A DNA stretch of 64,000 nucleotides from positions 30,170,894-30,234,893 of the forward strand of contig CM020618.1 of the NCBI GenBank assembly GCA_009829735.1, read 5' to 3'. Position numbers and translations under genes: made by a program. The DNA is from Pyropia yezoensis. Lineage: Eukaryota; Rhodophyta; Bangiophyceae; Bangiales; Bangiaceae. The notes under the pieces were generated by a model. It ran no database searches. It was not told the origin of the DNA and was given only the letters and a program-made list of their open reading frames with translations. Shown here one piece after another: positions 1 to 8,970 of this stretch (within the stretch, counting starts at the first letter, position 1; the number at the start of each line of letters is the position of its first letter).

Positions 1-226
1 NNNNNNNNNNNNNNNNNNNNNNNNNNNNNNNNNNNNNNNNNNNNNNNNNNNNNNNNNNNNNNNNNNNNNNNNNNNNNNNNNNNNNNNNNNNNNNNNNNNN
101 NNNNNNNNNNNNNNNNNNNNNNNNNNNNNNNNNNNNNNNNNNNNNNNNNNNNNNNNNNNNNNNNNNNNNNNNNNNNNNNNNNNNNNNNNNNNNNNNNNNN
201 NNNNNNNNNNNNNNNNNNNNNNNNNN
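1..226. other. assembly gap (N run)
   Basis: All bases are N. The gap cuts off the 3' part of retrotransposon copy A (the rest of integrase and its 3' LTR). Confidence 1.
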
Positions 227-931
227 ACATATCCAGCACTCCTTGAAAACAGTACAGACGCAAATTGCGGTCCATTGTCCGATAGTGTACTATCCGGAAT
301 GCCATACGCGGCAACCCAGTGATCTAGGAAGGCTGACACGACCGACATGGCCGTGATCTCTGCCAGTGGGATCGCTCGCGTAAGTTTCGTGAAAGCGGTC
401 ACAGATGACCAGGAGGTACTGGTTGCCCTCCTCGGTCACTGGCAGTGGCCCAAGGATGTCCATCGCCAACGCGGCGAAGGGCTCCCTTGGCCGGGAACAA
501 TAGCATAGCCGTAGTAGGCCGCCGTTCCATCAGACGGTTCTGTGCACAACTTGTGCAGGCAGCCACCCAACTGTAGATGTCCACCACCATGGACGGCCAG
601 TAGTACCTGGTCCTCAGGGTCTGGTACAGTTTACTAGACCCCAGGTGTCCACCCGTGGGAGCGTTATGCTCCCTCTCAAGGATACTGTCCTTGAGGGATG
701 CGGGGACGACAAGTTGTTCGGTCCCCTGGAATACCCCCCTCCTCATGAGGAGGCCATCGTCTCCAGGAAGAACCGCGTCTCCGCCACTGTATCCAGGGTA
801 TCCCTCTGCGACTTGCAGAAGGGATCCTCGGCCTGGGCCTTCACTACTTCGTCCAGGGACAGGGGCAAGTACTTCTTGTTCCCTGGCGCCTCGGGATTCA
901 ACGCCTGACCCGAGCGCGTGACTACCCCCAC
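227..931 (-). pseudogene. integrase of copy A, frameshifted and cut by the gap
   Basis: Minus-strand frames 931-743 and 746-399 together give the linker (GVVTRSGQALNPE) and the zinc-binding HHCC domain of integrase, ending in CTSCAQNR. At about 490 an extra G (AAGGGAGCC against AAGGAGCC in copy B) breaks the frame just before the first catalytic Asp. The core continues untranslated to 227, where the gap begins. In copy B the equivalent point is about 8045. Confidence 0.85.
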
Positions 932-2689
932 GATGGGGATGTCCTCATCGACTGGGGTGGTGTCCAGTCCCTCGTCGGTACCCGAGAGAGGCCGTCGGCA
1001 AGGGCATGTTGCCTGCCAGGTCGGTACTCAATATCAAAGTTGAAGGGTGCAAGTCGCACCCTCCACCGGTTGAGACGAGTGTTCGTACAGTCCGTCTTGA
1101 AGATGAACTGCAAACGCGCGGTGGTCACAGCGGATGAGGAACTTCTCACCCTCTAGGTAGTGACGAAGTGACGTCACCGCCCATACCACTGCGAGTCCTT
1201 CCAACTCGGTGACTCCGTAGTTCTTCTCGGCCGAGTTTAGCCCCTTGCTGAAGTATCCCACCGGCAAGTACTCCTTGTCCGGCTGTTGCTGAAGCAACAC
1301 ACAACCAAGTTGGTCGTAGCTAGCGTCCACATCCAGGATGTAGTGGCCTCCCAACCTGGGAATAGCCAGGATAGGGGGCTTCAGCAGAAGGTCCCGAAGA
1401 GTCTCAAAGGATTCCTGCTCCACCCGACTTGGGGGAGGCAGGTTCTTCGGTAGCGTTGAGCTCACTAACTCATTCAACGGCTTCGCCACTTTGGCGAAGC
1501 CCTTAGTGAAACGTCGGTACACGTTACACATCCCGAGGAAGCTCCTCATCTGGGTCTGGGTCCGGGGGTACTGAGCCTTGCGGATGGCCCTCAAGTTTTT
1601 CTCGTTGACACTGAGACGCCCCGGACGGACAACATGTCCCAAGTACTCCACCTCTTGAGTGAAGAGGTGGCACTTACTCGCCTTCAGTGACACTCCGGCG
1701 TCAGCAAGTAGCTTGAACACCTGGCCAAGATGGCCAATGTGTTCCTCCGGACTTCGGGAGAACACAATGATATCGTCTAGGTACACGAGACAGATCTGCC
1801 ACCGTACTCCGGCCAGAATCATGTCCATAGCGCGCTGGAAAGTTGCCGGCGCGTTACACAGGCCAAACGGTAGGCGCTTGCACTGGTAGGTACCACAGTG
1901 ACAGGTAAAGGTAGTTTTATGCCTGTCCTCCGGGGCAATGGGAATTTGCCAGTACCCCGCGTTACAGTCCAGGGTAGAGAACACGTTTGCCTCCCCCAGA
2001 GAGTCCAGACAGTCATCCATCCGAGGTAGGGGATAACTATCCTTCACCGTGCTCTCGTTGAGCTTACGGTAGTCGATACAGAACCGGGGGGTCCCATCAA
2101 CTTTGGGGACGATCACCACCGGACTCGCCCACTCGGCGTTGCTGGCCTCGATCACATCGAGGGCCTCCATGCGAGCAACTTGCTCCTTAACGAGGGCCCT
2201 TGAACGGGGTCCCCCCCTATACGGTTGTTGGCGTATAGGGGGCGCACCGGGTTTCAACTCGATCCGGTGTTGGGTAGCTCTCATGAGTCCCAATTGACCA
2301 TCCCACAACTTGTGATATTGGTCCAAGAGGCGTTCAACTTGAACCCTCAACCTGGGTGGGACACCCTCCATGTTTACCTGGGGCCGAGGAGAGGCGGCCG
2401 ACTTGGCTTGATGCTTCTCCTTTCCGGACTTCGGGTCGCTACTTGCGCCCGCGCTGAGGGTGACCGCTACTACCGGTCCCTCGTGTTGGTCGATATAGCC
2501 GAACTTGGCCCCCGACTTGAAGAACTTGGGCGACGAGCTCAGGTTCATCACCTGGATCCTCCACGGGACTCCGGCTTTGGAGTCCATCGTGCCCAGGGCA
2601 ACATGCACTTGGTGCTTGCGAGCAAGACGGGGGTTAGGGTGCACCAACCCGTTCCCCGCATAATCAGTTACAACATCCACGTGCGCCAC
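922..2689 (-). pseudogene. reverse transcriptase-RNase H of copy A, frameshifted
   Basis: The frame 2689-1034 contains the RT palm motifs in order: LDCNAGYWQIP, the LPFGLCNAPATFQ motif, and the catalytic YLDD in CLVYLDDIIVF. RNase H follows with acidic residues in DVDASYDQLG, TELEGLAVVWAV and RCDHRAF, and the closing HALADGLSR. The frame breaks at about 1117, where A has GTTTGCAG and copy B has GTTGCAG (one extra T), and RNase H finishes in the frame 1149-922. A further one-base deletion near 970 shifts the link to integrase. The frame has no ATG at its left end because RT is the middle of pol. Confidence 0.9.
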
Positions 2690-3351
2690 CGAGTTGGGGG
2701 CAACATGACTTTACGGGCTAAACGCAGAGTAGCAGTAAACCCTTCCCTCACAGAACAAACAGGCTTCGACTGTGAAACTGTCACAGGAGCCACAGACTTT
2801 CCCTTACCAAGGATGGGGATAGTCTCCCCATTCATCAACTTGACCCAGTACTCAGGGCCACAAATCAAAGGCACTTGTGTTACGACATAAGGGGTACCCA
2901 GAAGCAGGGGTACCGATATATTCTCAACTACACCATAGGTCACGTCGACCTCATGGGTCCCCAACCGAGTTGGTAGGGTCACGGCACCAACGATGGGAAG
3001 TACCCCACCATTGATATCGATCAGATGGTCAGCTTTAGACTTCCAGCGTTGGAGCCTCATCCCCTTTGGTAATAGCGACTTGCGTATCAAGGAGGCTCCT
3101 GACCCGGTATCAAGTACGATACGGGCACAACAGGCGCGGCCGGGGGCAAGTTGCACCCGTCCAGCCACCTGGAAGTTCTCACCCGTCAGCACCGCGATGA
3201 CCCGACGTGGGTTTACGTTCTTGGGAAGTCCCACCCGAGGTGGGCGGACTCCCTTAGGTCGCCGCAGTATCCGACACGGTTGGTTCGTCCTCTTGGCCCA
3301 CTTGGCCGAGGCTGCCGTTGTGAGCTTCGGACGACCAGCTCCAACGGTCAT
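2668..3351 (-). CDS. retroviral-type aspartic protease part of pol, copy A
   Basis: The 227-residue frame carries the aspartic-protease active-site signature DTGSGAS and downstream the flap-side motif LLLGTPY, as in Ty3/Gypsy proteases that cut Gag and Pol. It starts at an ATG overlapping the gag stop by the sequence ATGA. The end of the frame is artificial. At a run of C the coding continues in another frame (NSVAHVDVV) straight into reverse transcriptase, so either one base is missing or added here or a ribosomal frameshift is needed. The matching region is absent from copy B, so the two explanations cannot be separated within this window. Confidence 0.8.
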   Translation of the reverse strand: MTVGAGRPKLTTAASAKWAKRTNQPCRILRRPKGVRPPRVGLPKNVNPRRVIAVLTGENFQVAGRVQLAPGRACCARIVLDTGSGASLIRKSLLPKGMRLQRWKSKADHLIDINGGVLPIVGAVTLPTRLGTHEVDVTYGVVENISVPLLLGTPYVVTQVPLICGPEYWVKLMNGETIPILGKGKSVAPVTVSQSKPVCSVREGFTATLRLARKVMLPPTRWRTWML

Positions 3352-5293
3352 TCGTTTCCCGCCGACTTGGCGTCCGAATCTGAGGGCGAAGGGGACGACG
3401 ACGAGTCCGAGGACGACGTGTCCGCCCCCTCCGTCGAGGGTGTGGCGACCGCCACCACTGGTCGAGACCCACCCTCGCGGCGTGAACGCACTTCGTTCGT
3501 AGCCGACTTCTTACTCGCATTCCTAACAAGCTGTTGGATGCGTTTACTCAACTTGGGGCAATCATATGCCCAGTGACCATCGGAGTTGCAGTTCCAACAC
3601 CGATGATCAGTTCCCAGAGGGGTCTTCCCAACTGGGGAAGACGACGAGGTACCTTGGGAAGTTCCCACGGCAGCTACCACCCTCTCCTTGCGGATTCGGC
3701 GTGCCTCTCGCAACTCTCTGGCCTGGCGCGCCTCTTCCCGTTCCTTGGCCAACTCGGCCTGACGCTCCTGGCGTTGTTCCTCCCGCAACTTGCGGTAGGC
3801 CTCGCCTCTGCGGTAGGCGAACCTAGCCAACTCGGCCAGGGTCGCCCGGGCAGTGTTATGCTCCCGGGTCTCCATCCGGACTGACCAGTGGAGTCCTTCC
3901 ACAAACCGACTCTTCACCACAGCTTGTGGATGAAGAAACCCACAAAGATTGTTGAGCTTACGGACTCGCTCCGCAAAGGACAACTCGTCCTCCGCCTCTT
4001 CCTGATGGGCTTGCGTAAACTCCTCGACTTGAGAAGCCAACGCCGCTTCATCAACCATGGCCCTCAACAACCAGTTGACGAGCTCCAAATAGGACGTCAC
4101 CTCCCCAGCGCCTCCACTTGAGGAGCTGGGCATGACGGACATAAGTTCTGTCCGCAGGTCTCCCTTCGTAAACTCCTGTAGCATGTAAAAAGCCATGCCT
4201 TCACTTATGGCATTGTCGTCACAGGCTTTTGTGAAACGACGTAGGAACTCAAAGACACGGAGGGGGGGAGTTCCATCCCACTCCGCTTTGTGCCCAAAAG
4301 AGTGAAGTGCATTCTTCTTGGCACGGCCCATGGCTCGGGCCTGGTCAGGACCATACGCCACCGACTTGTTGTGGAGGGCGTAGGTCTCACAGTCAAAGAT
4401 CCTCTGGTAGACCGGATTGGCTACCTGGATCTTGGGCGGCACCTCACGTTGAGGGAACAGCCGCTGTGGCACTGGGGTAAGTTCACCCACAGTGCCTGTA
4501 GTCCGGCGCGGCGCGCTTGGTGTAGCCGCCGGTGTTGTCGGGGGGAACTCCCCCATGAAGGGCGTACGCCCCACCGAGTATGGTGTGGCTCCCTCGTTGG
4601 GAGTCACAGGGGTCGCCCCCTGTTCAGGGCGGCCCGAGATAGGTGTCAGGGGGGACACCCCCTGCGCCTGCGGGCTCGAAGGCCCCAATCCGGTCTGGAC
4701 ATTAAGGCCATCTGGCAAACTCGCCACAATCTGATTCAGAATAGTATTCGTCATCGTGACCACCAGGTCCGGCAAAGTCTGCCGCAACACAGTGGTCGCC
4801 TCCCGACGGACAGTTTCCGCGAGGAGTGGATTGACGACTCCAGTTGAGTCTCGGTCCACCTCCGGGAGTCCACCTGAGGGGTAACCACGTTCCTCAGGGG
4901 TCTCAACCGGGGTCATGGGCGCGAGCCCATCGCCGACCAACGGAGGTCCGCCGTCCTCCGAAAGCCTAGTTGGCGATGGCTCCATGCCAAAGTTGGCTCC
5001 AACCCGAGTGGAACTCGCGGGACAGTCCTCACCCCTTGGGACGTTCCCGTTGAGTATACCACGCGGTGGCCAGACTTCGGCCCACCCACGTCAGAAGTGT
5101 CACCCGAGTGAACTCCCGACTGAGTCGGGGTGGCCTGTTGCCCGCCCGCACTTCCAGTCCTGCTGGCTTGAGGGACCTCTAGTCCCTCTGCGACCCCAGG
5201 TAAACCCACCTGTGTCTCACCAGTATTCAAAGGCACTGAAGTACGTGCGTCACCCGTGTACTCCCCGGACGACGGGGGGTCCGAGCTAGCCAT
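3348..5293 (-). pseudogene. gag polyprotein of copy A, frameshifted
   Basis: Gag forms the virus-like particle and binds the element RNA. The first plausible ATG after the PBS is at 5293 (product begins MASSDPP). That frame must switch to the main gag frame before about 4985; both frames read as the same Thr/Pro/Gly-rich N-terminus, so one small indel lies there. The main frame (4985-3348) has a helical retrotransposon-gag domain centred near 4300-3800, a charged Glu/Arg-rich stretch, and one CCHC zinc knuckle, CWNCNSDGHWAYDC (about 3602-3556), with the spacing C-x2-C-x4-H-x4-C. Its TGA overlaps the ATG of the protease frame (ATGA at 3351-3348). Copy B has lost gag. Confidence 0.85.
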
Positions 5294-5392
5294 GTTGGCT
5301 AACGATCCGTATGACACGGTCCAAGTCCACCGTTCCTCTGAGACAGAGGGCCCCCTACACCCGGGTGCACCCGGAGGTAAAGTTTACCTCTG

Positions 5393-5410
5393 TCCCCTGC
5401 TGCTCCACCA
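5393..5410 (-). other. candidate primer-binding site of copy A
   Basis: Two bases inside the LTR the minus strand reads TGGTGGAGCAGCAGGGGA. It starts with TGG, as expected for pairing with the CCA end of a tRNA. The matching tRNA was not identified, so the call rests on position and the TGG start only. Confidence 0.45.
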
Positions 5411-5412
5411 AA

Positions 5413-5880
5413 TGTGGCAAAAACCACTCGCACACACAGTACCCAAGTTGGGGCGGTGTGCGAGGGCTGCCTCCCGTGTCGGGGGAACCGGAAGAAGTGC
5501 AAGTCGCACACACTCTATCCCTGTTGTGGGGCAATCCCCCCACGGACAAACAAGATGATGGTGTGTGGTCCAACAGTTTCTTGGTCGGGACGGGGACGCA
5601 GGGCCAAGCCCCGCTGTCCCTCCCCTTATCCCCCCAGGGTCCACTCAGAATCTCGCCACTCAGAATCTCCCACCCCAGCACCTGCCCACCGGGCCACACG
5701 AAAATTCAAGACGATCAATGCAGAAAACCCTCAAATCCAAGTTGGATTTACTACTAAGCTAACTATCCCGAACTTAGGGAATATGGACCCAAATGCAGGG
5801 GGAGGAACGGATCAGGCTAGTGGCCTGCCGCCCCTTGCATGGCACGTGTTGCCCCCTACCTGGGGGTCAATACTGCCACA
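5413..5880 (-). repeat. 5' LTR of copy A (468 bp)
   Basis: On the minus strand it begins TGTGGCAG and ends TTTTTGCCACA, giving a 7-bp terminal inverted repeat TGTGGCA/TGCCACA with the TG..CA ends of retroviral LTRs. Two more copies lie at 9759-10227 and 11769-12237. The sense direction is fixed by copy 3, where a polypurine tract precedes the TGTGGCAGTATTG end, and by a candidate PBS just outside the other end of this copy. Confidence 0.88.
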
Positions 5881-7328
5881 TCGACCCCATGTGAACATGG
5901 AGAATGTTCCCCCCAGGTTGAGGGCTTGAGTTGAACACCTCATGGACCAATATCACAAGTTGTGGGATGGTCAATTGGGACTCATGAGAGCCACCCAACA
6001 CCGGATCGAGTTGAAGCCCGGTGCACCCCCTATACGTCAACACCCGTACAGGGGAGGGCCCCGTTCAAGGGCCCTCATCAAGGAGCAAGTCGCTCGCATG
6101 GAGGCCTTCGATGTGATTGAGCCCAGCAACGCCGAGTGGGCGAGTCCTGTGGTTATTGTCCCCAAAGTTGATGGGACCACACGGTTCTGTATCGACTACC
6201 GTAAGCTCAACGAGAGCACGGTGAAGGACAGTTATCCCCTACCTAGGATGGATGACTGCCTGGACTCTCTGGGGGAGGCAAACGTGTTCTCTGCCCTGGA
6301 CTGTAACGCGGGGTATTTGCAAATTCCCATTGCCCCGGAAGACAGGCATAAAACTACCTTTACCTGTCACTGTGGTGCCTACCTGTGCAAACGACTACCG
6401 CTTGGACTGTGCACCGCGCCGGCAACTTTCCAGCGCCATGGACATGATTCTGGCCGGAGTACGGTGGCAGATCTGTCTTGTGTACCTAGACGATATCATT
6501 GTGTTCTCCCGAAGTCCGGAGGAGCACATTGGCCATCTTGGTCAGGTGTTCAAGCTACTTGCTGACGCCGGTGTGCCACTGATGGCGAGTAAGTGCCACC
6601 TCTTCACTCAAGAGGTGGAATACTTGGGACATGTTGGTCGTCCGGGGCGCCTCAGTGTCAACGAGAAGAACTTGAGGGCCATTCGTAAGGCTCAGTACCC
6701 CCGGACCCAGACCCATATTAGGAGCTTCCTCGGGATGTGTAACGTGTACCGATGTTTCACCAAGGGCGTCGCCAAGGTGGCGAAGCCGCTGAATGAGCTA
6801 GTTAGCTCGACGCTACCGAAGAATCTGCATCCCCCAAGTCGGGTGGAGCAGGAATCCTTTGAGACTCTTCGGGACCTTCTGCTGAAGCCACTTATCTTGG
6901 CTATTCCCAGGTTGGGAGGCCACTACATCTTAGACGTGGACGCTAGCTACGACCAACTTGGTTGTGTGTTGCTTCAGCAGCAGCCGGACAAGGAGTACTT
7001 GCCGGTGGGGTACTTCAGCAAGGGGCTGAACTCGGCTGAGAAGAACTACGGAGTCACCGAGTTGGAAGTACTCGCAGTGGTGTGGGCGGTGACGTCACTT
7101 CGTCACTACCTAGAGGGTGAGAAGCTCCTCATCCGCTGTGACCACCGCGCGTTGCAGCTCATCTTCAAGACGGATTGCACGAACACACGCCTCAACAGGT
7201 GGAGGGTGCGACTGGCACCCTTCAACTTTGATATTGAGTACCGTCCCGGCAGGCAACATGCCCTAGCCGACGGCCTTTCTCTGGTACCTACCGAGGGGCT
7301 GGACACTAACTCAGAACCCAGTCGATGA
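5881..7328 (+). pseudogene. reverse transcriptase-RNase H of copy B, broken
   Basis: Homologous to the same region of copy A, with YLDD (in CLVYLDDIIVF, just after 6475) and the RNase H motifs DVDASYDQLG, TELEVLAVVWAV and RCDHRAL. Two lesions can be named: an in-frame TGA at 5927-5929, and a 2-base deletion near 6434 (CAGCGCCATGG against CAGCGCGCTATGG in A) that joins the frames 5942-6565 and 6252-7328. After RNase H a small insertion relative to A creates the TGA at 7326-7328. The copy is dead for autonomous transposition. Confidence 0.9.
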
Positions 7329-7341
7329 GGACATCCCCATC

Positions 7342-8919
7342 GTGGGGGTAGTCACGCGCTCGGGTCAGGCGTTGAACCCCGAGGCGCCAGGGAACAAGAA
7401 GTACTTGCCCCTGTCGCTGGACAAGGTGGTGAAGGCCCAGACCGAAGACTCCTTCTGCAAGTCGCAGAGGGATACGCTAGATACGGTGGTAGAAACGCGA
7501 ATCTTCGTCGGAGACGATGGCCTCCTCTTGAGGAAGGGGGTCATTCAGGGGACTAAACAACTTGTCGTTCCCGCATCCCTCAAGGACAGTATTCTTGAGA
7601 GGGACCATAGCGCTCCCACAGGTGGACACCTGGGGTCTAGTAAACTGTACTAGACCCTGAGGACCAGGTACTACTGGCCGTCCATGGTGGTGGACATCTA
7701 CAGTTGGGTGGCTGCCTGCACAAGTTGTGCGCAGAACCGTCTGATGGAACGGCGGCCTACTACGGCTATGTTACTGTTCCCGGCCAAGGAGCCCTTTGCC
7801 GCGTTGGCAATGGACATCCTTGGGCCACTGCCAGTGACCGAGGAGGGCAACCAGTACCTCCTGGTCATCTGTGACCGCTTCACGAAACTTACGCGAGCGA
7901 TCCCTCTTGCAGAGATCACGGCCATGTCGGTCGTGTCAGCCTTCCTAGATCACTGGGTTGCCGCGTATGGCATTCCGGATAGTACACTATCGGACAATGG
8001 ACCGCAATTTGCGTCTGTACTGTTTCAAGGAGTGCTGGATATGTTGGGGGTTAAGGCAAACTATGCCACTCCCTACCACCCACGAACTAATGGGCAGGTG
8101 GAGTGCTTCAACAAAACTATTGTTCGGCAGCTGCGCCACTATGTGAGTGAGCACGTGAAAACGTGGGACCAATACATTTCTATTCTTACCACTGCCTACA
8201 ATTCGCAGGTTCACTCATCTACCGGGGAAGTACCCCTCGCTTTTGTGACCCCCCGCCGCGCGCGGTCTATTGCCGTACGGCGGTCGCTCCCAACTAGGGA
8301 GGACGATGGCAGTACCCCTACTCCCACTGAGAGTAAGGCGGAGTTCGCTGCTAGGCTCGAAGAACTCATCCCTAAAGTCAGGGCTGAGATGGACAAAGCG
8401 CAAAAGCGCTACAAACGTACCTTTCACAAGAAGGTGCGTAATGCCAAGCACGTCCCCGAGCAGGGTGACTGGGTGCTGGCACACTTACACACCCCAACTG
8501 GGGGTAAGTTGGTGTTCCAAACGAAGGGGCCATACCAGGTCCTTCGTACGGATGGGCGACGGTTTACCATCGAAAGAGACGATGGGGTCCGCACAGGAGA
8601 CGGACAGGACGTGGTAAAAGTTGCACCACCTCCGGCAGGCGACCCGGCTTGGGCACGTGCGCTGAAGGCGTGGCGCCTGCCTTCGCTACCTGCGACCAAA
8701 CATGGCCCGCAGGAATACGTGTTCGATAAGTTCATCGACCACGAGTGGGATGAGGACACTAACCGCCTCATGTTGAGGGCGCGTTGCTTCGGCAATAAGG
8801 CGAAGGATGATACGTGGGAGTACGTGGAGGACCTTCCCGCTGAGAAGGTCGGGGCGTACTGCGCCCGGAATGACATCGACCCTAAATGCGCTCCCTCAAC
8901 GCGAGGGAAGGCCGAGTAA
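7342..8919 (+). pseudogene. integrase with C-terminal chromodomain, copy B
   Basis: The HHCC zinc domain (about 7600-7740) is interrupted by a TAG at 7651-7653, where copy A keeps CAG (Gln). From 7684 the frame is open for 411 residues. The catalytic core shows D in LAMDILGPLP, D in LSDNGPQF and E in NGQVECFNK, the DDE triad. A GPY/F-type module (TKGPYQVL) follows. The end, about 8712-8880, reads as a chromodomain with YVFDKFIDHEWDED and DDTWEYVEDLP. This is the mark of chromoviruses, which use it to steer insertion to chromatin. Only the TAG and upstream breaks spoil it. Confidence 0.9.
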
Positions 8920-8970
8920 CAGTGCCAAGAGAGTGCTTCAAGTCAAAGTGGTACGCAGAGTGGCTTTTAA

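Larger units (their letters stand above)
227..5880 (-). mobile_element. chromovirus-type Ty3/Gypsy retrotransposon, copy A (3' part lost in gap)
   Basis: Read on the minus strand the order is 5' LTR (5880-5413), candidate primer-binding site, gag, protease, RT/RNase H, integrase. Protease-RT-RNase H-integrase is the Ty3/Gypsy order. The element runs into the N gap inside the integrase core, so the integrase C-terminus and 3' LTR are not visible. Several single-base indels break gag, pol and integrase, so this copy cannot encode a complete set of proteins. Its segment 227 to about 2390 is an inverted near-copy of 5881 to about 8045 in copy B. The five bases to the right of the LTR (tcgac, 5881-5885) should recur left of the hidden 3' LTR if A is a simple insertion into B. 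Confidence 0.9.

Noticed and set aside
5881..5929. Copy B as a full element sharing the 5413-5880 LTR
   Set aside because: That LTR points the opposite way to copy B (shown by the polypurine tract at 11756-11768), so it belongs to copy A.
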